From Plenodomus lindquistii (taxonomy: Eukaryota > Ascomycota > Dothideomycetes > Pleosporales > Leptosphaeriaceae), in NCBI GenBank assembly GCA_025504975.1, contig JANUWI010000004.1, forward strand, positions 2,418,001 through 2,482,000: a stretch of DNA of 64,000 bases, given 5' to 3'. Below the pieces are notes generated by a model that did not search any database, was not told where the DNA came from, and was given only the letters and a program-made list of their open reading frames with translations. Below, piece by piece: positions 31,545-42,651 of this stretch. Position 1 is the stretch's first letter. Every line of letters begins with the position of its first letter. A program made the translations under genes and the position numbers.

Positions 31545-33582
31545 ATGTCAACTGAGGCCGTTGGAGATTTTGGCCTGATCGGTCTGGCCGTAAGTTCCCT
31601 TTCCAGCAGGCGCGTGTATGCGCAGCACGAATGGCTTGTCATTGATCTTGTGTAACCCCTATGGTCTTCAAAGTGAAGGCATGCGGGAATGCGCAGGTCC
31701 ATGTGCTTCTTTTCGCTGCGTGAGAACGGAAGATCTCACTCGCATTATACGGAGAAATTATTCTAACTTACTCTTCCTGCGCAGGTCATGGGCCAGAATC
31801 TGATCCTCAATGCGTAAGCGCTGACCTCCCTCCCAAATATTACCATGAGCCATGCTGACAAAAATGTAGCGCCGATCACGGATTCACAGTCGTTGCCTTC
31901 AACCGAACGTAGGCGCCTCAAGTTGTCCAAATTTCGAGTATAGAACTGACAGATTGGCAGAGTCGCAAAGGTCGACCGTTTCTTGAATGATGGTAAGGAA
32001 TTGTGAGGGGGACTCGCGCAAAGAATCCATAGCTGACACCAAACAGAGGCCAAGGGCAAGTCCATTGTTGGCGCCCACTCCATCAAGGAGTTCGTCTCCA
32101 AGCTCAAGAAGCCTCGCCGCATGATGATGCTCGTCATGGCCGGCAAGCCCGTCGACGATTTCATCGAGCTCCTTCTCAACGAGGGTGGTGTCGAGGAGGG
32201 CGATATCATCATCGATGGTGGTAACTCGCATTACCCAGACACAAACCGCCGCACAAAGTACCTGGCTCAGAAGGGCATCCGATTCGTCGGAACTGGTGTT
32301 TCTGGAGGTGAGGAGGGTGCTCGTTACGGCCCCAGCATCATGCCCGGTGGTAACGAGGATGCCTGGCCATACATCAAGGTAAGATTATAAAAAGCCAGCC
32401 TAGAAACTAGCTAACAGCCGTGTAGGATGTCCTCCAGTCCATCTCCGCAAAGTCCGACGGCGAGGCCTGCTGCCAATGGGTTGGTGACGAGGGCGCTGGT
32501 CACTACGTCAAGATGGTACACAACGGTATCGAGTACGGTGACATGCAATTGATCTGCGAGGTAAGACGAGATCCTGAAGATGATTGACGGCAGCAATTGA
32601 CCAGATCACAGGCCTACGACATCATGAAGCGTGGTCTCGGCATGACCAACAAGGAGATGGGCGACGTTTTCACAAAATGGAACACTGGTGTCCTCGACTC
32701 TTTCCTGATCGAAATCACCCGCGATATCATGTACAAGAACGACGACGATGGCACGGCCATTGTTGAGAAGATCATGGACTCTGCTGGCCAGAAGGGTACC
32801 GGAAAGTGGACTGCGATCAACGCCCTTGATCTCGGTATGCCCGTTACACTGATCGGTGAGGCCGTCTTCGCTCGTTGCCTGAGTTCGCTCAAGCAGGAGC
32901 GTGGCCGTGCCGCTGGCTTGTTGGATGGACCCAGCCCCAGCTTCACTGGCGACCGCCAGGCCTTCATCGACAACCTTGAGCAGGCTCTTTACGCCTCAAA
33001 GATCATCTCTTACGCCCAGGGTTTCATGCTGATCCAGAACGCCGCCAAGGAGTACAACTGGAAGCTCAACAAGCCAGAGATCGCGCTCATGTGGCGTGGT
33101 GGCTGCATTATCCGCTCAGTTTTCTTGAAGGACATCACAAAGGCGTACCGCGCCAACCCCGACCTCGAGAACCTTCTCTTCGACGACTTCTTCAACAAGG
33201 CTATCCACAATGCGCAGGCTGGATGGAGAGAGTGAGTGGCCCCAAAAAGTAGTAGAACTCCACGTACTAACAATCTGCCAGCGTCGTCTCCAAGGGCGCT
33301 CTCTGGGGCATCCCCACCCCTGCCTTCAGCACCGCCCTCAGCTTCTACGACGGTTACCGCGCCAAGGACCTGCCCGCCAACTTGTTGCAGGCACAGCGTG
33401 ATTACTTCGGTGCCCACACCTTCAGGATCAAGCCAGAATACGCCAGCGAGACATACAAGGAGGGCCAGGACATCCACGTCAACTGGACTGGAAGGGGTGG
33501 AAACATCTCTGCTTCTGTAAGTATTCCTTGATAACGGCTGGTCGATGCAGAACTGACCATTTCACAGACCTACAACGCGTAA
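31545..33582 (+). CDS. gnd1: 6-phosphogluconate dehydrogenase, decarboxylating
   Basis: Third enzyme of the oxidative pentose phosphate pathway: 6-phosphogluconate + NADP+ to ribulose 5-phosphate + CO2 + NADPH, in the cytosol. Nine exons: 31545-31589, 31785-31813, 31871-31909, 31961-31992, 32047-32378, 32426-32560, 32612-33231, 33282-33516 and 33568-33582. These yield 493 residues in frame. Features: Rossmann start FGLIGLAVMGQNLILNAADHG (GxGxxG variant GLAVMG), NRT for NADP phosphate binding, IIIDGGNSHYPDT, GTGVSGGEEGARYGPSIMPGG, catalytic Lys in EGAGHYVKMVHNGIEYGDMQ, KGTGKWT and C-terminal HVNWTGRGG. The final exon encodes only TYNA. The dense short 5' exons are notable. It looks intact and housekeeping. 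Confidence 0.97.
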
Positions 33583-34298
33583 ACGAAATTATGCTCACCC
33601 CTCGCGGTTCGAGCGTGTAGTCGTAACTAGCATTTGCACCTGAAAAGTGACAGAGGTAGCAGTGTTGTTGAATCTACAATGAGAATTGATTCACATGTCG
33701 CTAAATTGCCAGAGTCTATCGTGTTGTGAAGAATGTTGCCGTGATAACCCCTCCTCCCAGGGAGACGCCAAGCGTGATCCAGTGAAGCCTTGCGTAGAGA
33801 CCCTGGAAAGCGGCTAGCCGTCTACACTAGATGCACAATCTATGCAGAGTGTCTTGAATTGCAGAGAAACTCGAATCTACATGTATGTACGCGACTAGCA
33901 GGCGTTTGAAACCCGCGCAGGCGACGGCTGTGCCCGTAGATGTGGTTGGTGTGGCAGCAAGCGCCTGCCGGCAGCCTTGGCGTCGTGGGTGGGATGGTTG
34001 GAGCGCATCAGAAGGGCACCACCTGCATCCTCCCCGAGCCACGACAGCTTCTCGCCGCGCTCGCGCTCATATTCTTCGCCGAGTCGCGTGCACCTTTGCT
34101 GTCTCTCTTTCTCGTCGCTCCTTTGATTGCCGATCTACTGCCTGCATGTGTCCTCGGCGTTAAGGCTTGCGGGAGTCTTTGGCAAGCATCGAGTTTGTTG
34201 CTCACGAGCGCAGACATACAGAGCAAGAGAACGTCCTGTCTTGCAGCAGACGCGGCGGACGGCGAGAATTGGACAGAAGCTCGACGCAAGCTATTGCT
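33583..34298. other. Intergenic region between 6PGDH and LSM12-like genes
   Basis: About 700 bp: 3' flank of the dehydrogenase gene and the promoter/leader of the next gene. Nothing further recognised. Confidence 0.5.
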
Positions 34299-35166
34299 AT
34301 GGCAGACAACAAGCGCAACAGCGTTGCGGGCAAGATTGCGACGCCCAACCTGAAGGCTGGCGCTGGGGTGAACAAGGACATTATAAGCCCAGACTCGGAA
34401 CTCTTCAAGGCAATCGGAGCCCGGTAAGCCGCATGCCCACGACACGCAACTGAAGCAATGGGTGCTGCCAGCATTCTTTCGTACCGTGCTGACATTCCAC
34501 AGTGTTAGGATTACATGCGCTCCGCACAACAACACACTCGAAGGCACCCTCTTCACGGCATGCGACCTCACCCACTCCCTGGCCATCAACACTGCGCCGG
34601 CCCCGCCAAATCCTTCTGCGCCTCTGACAAGCGTGCCGGGTGACTACCACATCATCCCCTTTGCACACCTGCTCTCCTTTGAGATTCTGAGTTTGGCAGA
34701 GCGAGCCCCCGAGGCACAGACCGGTTTCGCCGGCGCGCGGCCCACCATCTCCAAGGTAGATCTCGCTGCGGGCAAGGCTCGGGAAGAACAAACCATCCGG
34801 GAGATGAAGAAGAAGGATGCGCAAAAGGGCAAGGGTGTCAGCAAAGAGGCGCAGGAGCTATTCGACGCCATCTCAAGAACGTGAGTATCCACCAGCCCCT
34901 CTATATGCTAAAGTAACAGACACTGACATACATCTTCCAGACTTCCCACCCGCTGGGCGGACACCCAGATCGTAGTCAGCGACTCCGTCCTCATACAAGC
35001 ACCGTACACACTTGAAAACATCAAAGCGCCAGCGGACAAGGCACAGGCCGAGAATCACGTCCGAAAGGTCGTGGAGCATTACTACCAGCGCAAGAAGGGC
35101 GCTTCTTCAGGAGGTGCTGCCCGCGCTCCAGTCGCTCTACCTATCGCACCCAGGAAAGGGGGTTAG
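34299..35166 (+). CDS. lsm12: LSM12-like protein (LSm plus anticodon-binding-like domain)
   Basis: Exons 34299-34423, 34503-34880 and 34941-35166 give 242 residues. The start MADNKRNSVAGKIATPNLKAG precedes an LSm-like domain (residues ~40-110: IGARVRITCAPHNNTLEGTLFTACDLTHSLAI, with YHIIPFAHLLSFEIL). A linker helix rich in Lys/Glu leads to the AD domain (SKEAQELFDAISRTLPTRWADTQIVV, VLIQAPYTLENI, VRKVVEHYYQRKKG). This order is that of LSM12, an mRNA-associated partner of Pbp1/ataxin-2 and ribosomes. Cytoplasmic mRNA regulation is inferred from the yeast family member. Intact. Confidence 0.88.
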
Positions 35167-35774
35167 ATACCTCGGACGTATCGCACTGAGGGTCAGCTAA
35201 GCCACCCCTGTCCGCTGAGGAGACTATTCTGTGGTATTCCAGAATAGTGGACCTCCTCTTGATACCACGCCGCAGGACTCGAGAGGCCAGCTGGACACAC
35301 CCAACACGAATACATTAACAAGGATGTCAAGCGAAATGTACGTAGTTCCTCGGCGCTACGCAAGACCACAATCACGTGGTACAAAGCTCAATGAACCCGA
35401 CACTAGTAGTAAAGTAGGGACAACCCACACAATGTACGTGGCTACCGACCACATTACAATCACAATGAACAACAATCAGACTCTACAAATACACTTTGAA
35501 ATTTCACTAAAAAAAAACGGGAGATGAAAATTGGAAGACTAACAACTGCATTTGATATACTAGTCTATGAGGACGCTGCGTGTCTTGGGTATCTGATCAA
35601 ATTGACAAGAAATGCTGTACGAAGGACAAGATGCGGAACAGATCTACTCCTATACCGGTAGTAGATGCCATTGGAAAACAAAAGCAAAGCAGCCGAACAG
35701 GCAGATTCGCCCCACGCATGGAGCAACACACAGTCGAGACTTACCAATAGAAGCTGAGAAAGACATCTGCGCAT
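35167..35774. other. Intergenic region between convergent genes
   Basis: About 600 bp where the LSM12-like gene (rightward) and the phosphatase gene (leftward) end. It holds the 3' flanks, with a short A9 run near 35509-35517. No gene seen. Confidence 0.55.
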
Positions 35775-37334
35775 CTAAGGATACACAAACCTTCGCTCAC
35801 CCATGATCCCCCAAAGCTCCTCCACAACCCCAACCTGCTCCTCGCGCTTCGCCGCTCTGACCGCAAAATACAACCTCCCCTCAAGCGACGGCTCCCAATC
35901 CCCCGGATTAGCAGACGCCACAATCCCCCCCGCCTCCTCGAGAATAATCCATCCTGCGCAAATATCCCACACCCACACGCCACCCTCCCAAAACGCATCC
36001 AACATGCCATTCGCCACGTAGCAGAAATCCAGTGCCGCGGACCCATTACTCCGAATAGATTTACACATTGCCCCGCCCTCGGATTTGGACGTGAGCAGCG
36101 CGTTGTGGACGGATGTGCGTAGTGCCCAGTTCGGCCCGCTCCGCTGATTCCCCCACTCCACAGCTATCAGACAAGAATTCAGACTCGGCATCGGAGCAGG
36201 GACTTGCTGCAATGGCAACTTGAATTTCGCGCCCGTTGAGATTTTCGTGAGAAAGGCGCCGCGGTTCTTAATCGCGGTGTATAAATCCCCGCGGAAAGGA
36301 TTGTATACCACGCCTACGACTGGTTTTTTGCCAACTGTTAGTGCGAGACTGATTGCGCAGTTGGGGACTCCCTTGCTGAAATTCAGAGTCCCGTCTATGG
36401 GGTCGCAGACGAATGTTGGAGCGGAGGTGAGTGTGGTGCCAGAGGCGGATGATTCTTCGCCGAGGAAGGAGAAGAAGGGGTATGCGGCGTGGGTACGTGA
36501 TGCGACCATTTCTTCGACTTCTTTGTCGTATTTTGTGACGAGGTCTGAGGTGTTGTTTTTCGTGGACGCGGAGACGAGGAAGGCGTGTTCGGCTTCGAGT
36601 AGGATTTTACCCGCTGCGGTGGCGATGGAGATGAGGAGGTCGTGCACGTTTTGGAGGTCTTGCTCTGTGAGGTTGTGGTTTGCGAGGGTGAGGGCGAAGG
36701 AGGGGGTTTGGGAGGGGGTGCTGGCGGGGGTGTATTGGATTGGTGATGGGGTGTCGAGAAGGGTAGACTCGCTGCCCGTGTTGTCGACTTGGGCTTTGAG
36801 TTCAGTGGTCGTCGTCAAGGCTTCGACAACAGTTGGTTGGCCGACTGTCGGAGCGGTGGGGAGGGTTGCATCGTTACCGGTGTTGGGGACCTGAGCTTGG
36901 TACTCGCTGGTCGAGGTCATGGCTTCCATCGTGGACGGTTGATCGACTGTGGAAGACTTGGAGGGTTGACTGGCCATATTCAAGTTTGGCCGTATACTTT
37001 TGGGTGCGGGTGTTGTGTGTAAATTCTGTTGTAGATGCAATTTTGCGCGTAGGTGCGATTGTCGAGTAAAAGGAGATCTACAGAGTTGGTGTGTAGACAC
37101 CAAGGCAGAGGCAGGGAATTTCTTGTTTATATACTCTCGACTCTGCAGATGAAGCAAGCGAACTTGCGAATGATGAATATGGCTTCTGGGAAGAGGAAGT
37201 GCAGGGCCAATGCTGCAGCCACGGTGGTGCTGAAAGAGCCCCAGCCTTGTTCCCGTGAAGTTAGAACACAGTGGTAGAAATTGCTTTGTAGTCACATAAT
37301 TGTAACCACGCTGCAGCGCTGTTATCCCCAACAT
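35775..37334 (-). CDS. Inositol-monophosphatase-family phosphatase with long N-terminal extension
   Basis: Single-exon frame of 519 residues from the ATG at 37334; a second good start is the ATG at 36977 (MASQPSKSSTV), giving 400 residues. The first 119 residues are basic, nearly free of acidic residues and rich in Leu, Arg, His and Ser, as in a mitochondrial presequence, but could be leader. Residues ~120-190 hold two imperfect copies of a ~33-residue unit (TVDQPSTMEAM... and TVGQPTVVEAL...). The catalytic domain follows with Mg2+-binding motifs FLGEESSASGT, DPIDGTLNF and WDICAGWIILEEAGG. Substrates of this family are inositol monophosphate or other small phosphate esters; quinate-cluster QutG relatives exist in fungi. 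No quinate genes are nearby. Confidence 0.9.
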   Translation of the reverse strand: MLGITALQRGYNYVTTKQFLPLCSNFTGTRLGLFQHHRGCSIGPALPLPRSHIHHSQVRLLHLQSREYINKKFPASALVSTHQLCRSPFTRQSHLRAKLHLQQNLHTTPAPKSIRPNLNMASQPSKSSTVDQPSTMEAMTSTSEYQAQVPNTGNDATLPTAPTVGQPTVVEALTTTTELKAQVDNTGSESTLLDTPSPIQYTPASTPSQTPSFALTLANHNLTEQDLQNVHDLLISIATAAGKILLEAEHAFLVSASTKNNTSDLVTKYDKEVEEMVASRTHAAYPFFSFLGEESSASGTTLTSAPTFVCDPIDGTLNFSKGVPNCAISLALTVGKKPVVGVVYNPFRGDLYTAIKNRGAFLTKISTGAKFKLPLQQVPAPMPSLNSCLIAVEWGNQRSGPNWALRTSVHNALLTSKSEGGAMCKSIRSNGSAALDFCYVANGMLDAFWEGGVWVWDICAGWIILEEAGGIVASANPGDWEPSLEGRLYFAVRAAKREEQVGVVEELWGIMGERRFVYP

Positions 37335-38407
37335 TGTATATCACCGTTGGAAAGTCTTGCGACTTGTATACATTTTCTGGCTCGTGAAAGCGCCGGAACT
37401 CCGTAAGCTAATGCATGGGCTTCGGCCACGTTCTAAGACCACGCGTTGCTGTCAAGGGTGTGGCCTAGTGCTAGGCGTAAGAATCATGCAGTAGTCTGCT
37501 TCGTTTGTGGATCTGTTGAGGTTCGTGTATTCGATATCGAAACATTGAGTTTAGGTGGTTGAGACAGTCGCGCCGACTTCATGTGCAGATCATGGATGCC
37601 TGGCTTATAAAAAAGATCACGCTAGTTTGTCCTTCGTTTGTTGCTGTGATTGTGTAAAAGTCATATGCTAAAGTCGGAAATGTAAAAGCCTGTTACTGGG
37701 TGTAAGACTCGAGATTCCGTCTCGGTCCGAGGTCGCATGCCGTCTTTGGGATTTCAAGGGCCTCGGTAGATACAAAAAGGCGATCGAGTCGCAATCTTTA
37801 AAGAGTATGGCGTATAACTGGCAAAAGCTCGTCAGAACAGTATTTGGCGGTTCCGGTACTCGATGGTTGTACACAATGTGAGGTGCTTGAGATGCGATAC
37901 TACAGTCATCAGACAGCAGAAACATGTCAATTCGATCCTCGCTAGAGTTGGACGAATCAAGGGTCAAGCTAGTCCGAAAAGGGTCATCGTTCTCGCCAAG
38001 CTTTGATAACGCGTGAAGCGACCCTTGCCCGCCCAGACCATACGCATAGTATGTATCTGCATCATGTGCACGACAACCAATCACGCTGGATTTGTTGTAT
38101 AGGTGTTCTTCCTCGTCAAATTACACTCGCACGTAAGGCACCTGTCAAACATGCCTATTGGGTCCAGTTGCTACAAAGTATGAACACGCCGAACTAGAGG
38201 CCTGCCAAAGGTTAGAGACTGAACTCCTTGACGTGTCTCATCCTGTGGCGAGTCTAGCATCCTAACTGAGTCCCAAGTTGAGGTCGACTTGGCTAATGAG
38301 GTCTGCGCAGGATAGCATCCAGACGTGTAAATCCACTATCATTGACGTCATCCCTGCGCTCTTGGTCCTCTTTCCATAGGATTCATCCGGCAACCCGGTA
38401 TCTCACC
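37335..38407. other. Intergenic region without a recognisable gene
   Basis: About 1 kb between divergent genes: promoters of the phosphatase gene (leftward) and the 2EXR-like gene (rightward). The minus-strand frame 37668-38084 has no supporting features. Confidence 0.5.
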
Positions 38408-39376
38408 ATGGCACCGTCTAAGTCGGGACCGAGAGAACGGCATTACCGGCAACGCGCTGGACGATCTGTTCGTCGAAGACTGGCAGCCATTACCCCAGAG
38501 AACTCGCTTTCTCAAGAACAATGCCCATTGTTCGCAGTACTCCCCGCGGAGATCAGGTTGATCATCTTTCAGCTCGTACTAGGTCAACAATATGATCACG
38601 GCAAGCCAATCGATCTGGATTCTCTCTCTCCACTATACCGCCCATGTCATGCGTATCACACAACAATGGATCTGCGCTTACTCCTCACCTGTCGGCTCAT
38701 ATACTATGAAGCCCAGTCAATACCACTGAGAAGTGCTACCCACCACTTCCAACACCTTGGGAGTACGTCTTGGCTTTACAACGGCGATATATGGCTACAT
38801 CATGTTACGAAACAGCGTGGCATGGATCTATACCATCTTCACGACAACCTTGTCAGACTAAGAGCTGAGCAGTTCAGCAAGTTCTTTCTACCACACTTGC
38901 ATTGGCGGAGGATTTCGTGGACCATTTGCGCATACCTGCTTCCACCCATGCTAGCTGAGCAAAAGGAAATGGAAGATCTTGCGCAGACCCTGGAGTCTCT
39001 CGTCATCCCTGCAACCTGTCAAGAGGTGAACCTCGAGGTCGAGACTCGCGAAGATCTCCTGAACAACTGGACCAGTCAGCAAGAACAAATGGAGGCTTGT
39101 CGGCAGATCTCGCTCAAGAGGAGTGATGGCTCGTTCCTGAGAATCGACGACAGATTTGCTTTGGAGTACTCTTGGGACGGTAGCGGTCAGGCTCGCTGGA
39201 GTACAAGTGAAAACACGTCGTCGAAAAGCAGCATGAATTATCGGGCAGTTCGTCTGTGTTGGCGAGCGAGGGTTCCACGGAGGGACTATATGGGCTATGA
39301 TCATAATGATTGTATGGATGTTACAAACGATCCGAAAGTGAAAGAGCGGGGTGAAGACGAGACTGGCAGAAGATAG
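38408..39376 (+). CDS. 2EXR/F-box-like fungal protein
   Basis: Single-exon, 322 residues, starting at the first ATG (MAPSKSGPRERHYRQRAGR). After a basic N-terminus comes LFAVLPAEIRLIIFQLVLG, the opening of the fungal 2EXR/DUF7730 type (F-box-like start LPxEIRxxI). Then DLRLLLTCRLIYYEAQSIPLRS follows, again typical of these proteins (LLxxCRxxYxEA). Members are abundant, poorly conserved and of unknown function; some are proposed substrate adaptors. The C-terminus is charged (DPKVKERGEDETGRR). It marks the start of the accessory-looking stretch 38-49 kb. Confidence 0.75.
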   Translation: MAPSKSGPRERHYRQRAGRSVRRRLAAITPENSLSQEQCPLFAVLPAEIRLIIFQLVLGQQYDHGKPIDLDSLSPLYRPCHAYHTTMDLRLLLTCRLIYYEAQSIPLRSATHHFQHLGSTSWLYNGDIWLHHVTKQRGMDLYHLHDNLVRLRAEQFSKFFLPHLHWRRISWTICAYLLPPMLAEQKEMEDLAQTLESLVIPATCQEVNLEVETREDLLNNWTSQQEQMEACRQISLKRSDGSFLRIDDRFALEYSWDGSGQARWSTSENTSSKSSMNYRAVRLCWRARVPRRDYMGYDHNDCMDVTNDPKVKERGEDETGRR

Positions 39377-40360
39377 TTGTCGCTACAATATTGACGCTAC
39401 CTCATATTTCAGAGACACGCCAGTTGATGCCATCTGAGATCTTGGAAGGCTAAGATTTGTTCTTATCTGGTTTTTGCCGTGAAGAAATTGAGGTTGACTG
39501 TGATCATGTGCCTAAGGAAGGACCGTTCTCACGCTTTCTGTGTCACATGGCTCCCCACCACCCTGTTCCGTCGCAAGAACACAAATCAAACTTCGGGACA
39601 TTCCCGCGATTTCGAACAATGCAAGCACCAAAAGTTCGAACAAAGATGTTTGAAGCCGAATGTCTCGCTTTGAGAATGACGTGCACAGCTTGGACTGGTG
39701 CGAACGGTCTTGTCGATATTTGTAGTTATAATTTTCATAGTTGCGGCATTCATTGGTCGGGATCAGTACCCTCCATGAAGTCCAAGGGGCTGAAGTGCAC
39801 TCTGTTGCGTGCATGGAAATGGAGTGTTCGAATGGAAACCATCATTGCCAACGCGCAGTGGTTAGCTGGTGCTTGAGATGATTGTGGATCTATCGTACCT
39901 GCTGGGTCAGCGAATGTTTGACTTTTTCACGATATCAAACGATCGGTTCGGGTGTCGAGACTCTTTCAGAACATATGGAGACTAAACAACAGCTCTTGAA
40001 TACACATTTGTCCTTTTTCTTCTTTCCTCTTGTGGCACTCATACTCACAGCTAGCGGTCTAGGGAATATAAGGGCTCTACGACGGTGATATACACAGAAC
40101 GCAAATCAAAGGCAATCGTTAATGGTCTTTGCTTGTTATAATGTCTTACGCAACGATTGATTGAACGATGACATTCAAGTTCATGTTTACAAACAGCTTA
40201 GCTTATATCACGCGTGAGGTGTGTCACACGCGTGATGTGTTTGATTCCAAGTAACACTGTCAGACCATTGACCGGTACATGAAGCGCGTCAGCGGGACAA
40301 AAGTATGATCCTCATCGTATCAGCTATCATATCTTGTCACTTGTCGAAAACTGAATCATC
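39377..40360. other. Intergenic region with an inverted repeat near its right end
   Basis: About 980 bp. A plus-strand frame at 39457-39876 starts at TTG and has no recognised features. A perfect 10-bp inverted repeat with ACGCGT cores lies at 40207-40236 in the promoter of the ketoreductase pseudogene. Confidence 0.5.
40207..40236. promoter_or_regulatory. Inverted repeat with two ACGCGT cores
   Basis: Arms ATCACGCGTG (40207-40216) and CACGCGTGAT (40227-40236) are perfect reverse complements with a 10-bp spacer, about 125 bp upstream of the pseudogene ATG. ACGCGT is the MluI cell-cycle box bound by MBF-type factors; a symmetric pair also suits a dimeric regulator. The site is clear; function is inferred. 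Confidence 0.55.
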
Positions 40361-41441
40361 ATGTCTCGAGATCAAGCTTGGAGTGCTAAGGCACGCATTC
40401 TAGAAAACGTCATAGTGACAGGAGCGAACGGCTATGTCGCAGGGCAAGTTTTGGACGAACTGCTGAAAACAGGATGCACAGTCCGCGGCACGGTCCGCTC
40501 CAAGAAGGTTGCTGCCCAAGTTCGTAAGACTTTCTCATCGTATCTTGGTTCTCAGCTCAGCCTCGCCATCGTCAAAGATTTCACAGACGTGGACTCCTTC
40601 CGCGGTGTCATCGACAGTGTTACTACTGGAGTCATCCACATCGCCAGTCCCGGAGCTGAGAATGCTAAAGATGTGGTCAAGGACCTATTGTTACCTGCCA
40701 TTAATTGAGCAACTGGTGTCCTTGATGCCGTCAAAAAGTTCGCAGACATGACCAAGTTCAAGCGCGTTGCCTATCTCAGTTCTCTTGCCGCTGTGGTAGA
40801 CTTCTCAAAGGGGAAAAGGATCGGATATACATACACGGAACAGGACTGGAATCCGATCACATTCGACGAAGCGGTGAAGCTGCAAGATACCGAGCAGGCA
40901 TATATAGCCAGCAAAGCCCTCGCGGAACGTGCTGTTTGGAATTGGATGAAAGACCGGGAGCCCGTCTTCGACCTTGTGTGCGTCAATCCAAGCATGATTC
41001 TGGGCCCACACATTCAACAGATCAACGCTATATCAGAAATCGCACCCGTCGGTACGCCTGCTCTGGGACCTCGTTGACGCATCTTCGATCCCACCACTGG
41101 TTTCCGCCGGTTATGCAGATGTACGGCTTGTAGCGAAGTTGGTGGTCGCAGTGTACCAAGATAGAGAGGCAAGCGGGTGGTTTCTGATTTCTCTTCCTTT
41201 TCATTGGCAGGGTGCCGCTGATGTCGCAAGGAAAGGTCTACCAGCGATCGAAGAGAGAATTCCGAAAGGCGAGCCTGATACGGGAAGAGACAAAGCTGAG
41301 AGAGAAATGTACAAGGTCGATCAATAGAAAATCGTGCAGCGGACCGGGGTGCAGTCCTACAGGTGTCTTCAGACGACTGTTGCAGACACGCTCGTACAAT
41401 GTTTAGATGCAGAGGAAAGGGAACTAGATAGTGACGTGTGA
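40361..41441 (+). pseudogene. NAD(P)-dependent ketoreductase (extended SDR, Gre2/DFR-like), disabled
   Basis: A full-length extended short-chain dehydrogenase can be followed but is broken three times. First part: MSRDQAW..., Rossmann motif VIVTGANGYVAGQVL, DFTDVDSF, VIHIASP. TGA at 40706-40708 interrupts AIN-ATGVLDAVKKF, where Gly is expected. The same frame resumes with RVAYLSSLAAVV, catalytic YIASK and VCVNPSMILGP. A frame change near 41046-41060 is needed to reach LLWDLVDASSIPPLVSAGYADVRLVAKL. TAG at 41325-41327 interrupts the last part, which continues to LDAEEREL and a stop at 41439-41441. Catalytic residues survive, so inactivation looks recent. No introns are needed. Such reductases act on carbonyls such as methylglyoxal or secondary-metabolite ketones; the substrate is unknown. 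Confidence 0.88.
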
Positions 41442-42651
41442 TTCTGAGAGAATCACCAAGCCACAGGATGTCAGTCAGCTCTTTAATTAGGACTTAGCAC
41501 TGCCGCACTTTTAATCACCGTGAAGTCGAGTGGCTGGCTGAGGTTCAAAGTCCATGCATGTGCGCTCGCAACGAGAACGTGTTACTGTCGCTAGCCAAGA
41601 AGAGTGAGCATTTTGAGGTCTACCGTACGATCAGCAAGACTGATTGAGGTAATGGCCAGGATGCAAGGCAGCAGTTTTCTTGTAGACCATAGCCACATCT
41701 TCTGATTTGACGGTACCTTCTGCTTACAATGTTGATAACGTCTACTTCCACCAGCCATTCGATATCTGATTACATCACTATAACGATGTTTTGCATCATG
41801 AAATCCGGATGGAGATGAATATAGGGGCTGTGATACTTGTCCGCGGAAGGTTCGGATGATTCGCAAAACTCGAGCCAATACCACGGCCTTTCCATGGGCT
41901 GTGAGATTGCGAGACTGCGTATTACGCGTCTTGTTCACCACTTGGGGAAGTTCAAGATTTTCTAATTCAGGCAGCAACATACCAGAATGTCGGAAGGGCC
42001 TTACAGACATATCCGCGCGTGGTGGTGGTGGTGAGATGAAACGTTGCTGCGCCACGAATAGCGGGCGCAGCCCTAGACCACATCTGGTAATGCTTGCGAA
42101 AATTACAGACTCAAACGGATCGTTCGAGACTGCACTCGGATGGTGATGGACCCCGTCGGGACGCCGATTCATCCTCCGCCCGTCTCATGCATGCAGTTCC
42201 TGTCCCTGACATCGCCTTTACTTACCCCTCATAGGCCGATTGTGCTGAGCACCATATACCGCCGGCCATCCGATCGCGTGTTCCTGCCCTAGTTACTCAC
42301 ATCCTGGTCGTGGGAACGCACCTCACCCAACGCACTACGTCAATTCTCCAAGCGCGGGCACGTTGCGTGGCTCGGTCCATGGTACACACGCTCCTGTTCA
42401 TTTCGAAGCTTGTTAAAGGTTGGCGAGCTGAAGCTACTGCCGCGGTCTAGTGGTAACGTAGGCCTAATGGTAGTCGTAGGCTTTGGAGGCGGAGTTGCCT
42501 GATTTCTGTTTGGAAACACTGACCCTCGACTGAAACTTGTTTATAGTGGGAGGCAAAGTGTAAGATCTGGGGCGCACATCGTGTTGATTTCTGGTGGTTG
42601 AGTAATGCTAGTGTTTCAATTCTTGCATTCCTTCGAATACTAGTTTACACA
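41442..42651. other. Intergenic region with one unsupported minus-strand frame
   Basis: About 1.2 kb. A 193-codon frame with ATG lies at 42172-41591 on the minus strand, but its composition and lack of any motif make it doubtful. A tRNA A-box-like string at about 42441-42458 is not followed by a B-box. The right end is the promoter of the Zn2Cys6 regulator. Confidence 0.45.

Noticed and set aside
39457..39876. 139-codon plus-strand frame after the 2EXR-like gene
   Set aside because: It starts at TTG, lacks motifs and has no supporting context.
41591..42172. 193-codon minus-strand frame with ATG
   Set aside because: Composition (many Arg, His, Ser; no recognisable fold pattern) and isolation suggest chance; kept only as a remark in the intergenic entry.
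42441..42458. tRNA A-box-like string (GCGGTCTAGTGGTAACG)
   Set aside because: No B-box GGTTCRANTCC follows at the right distance and no cloverleaf can be drawn.
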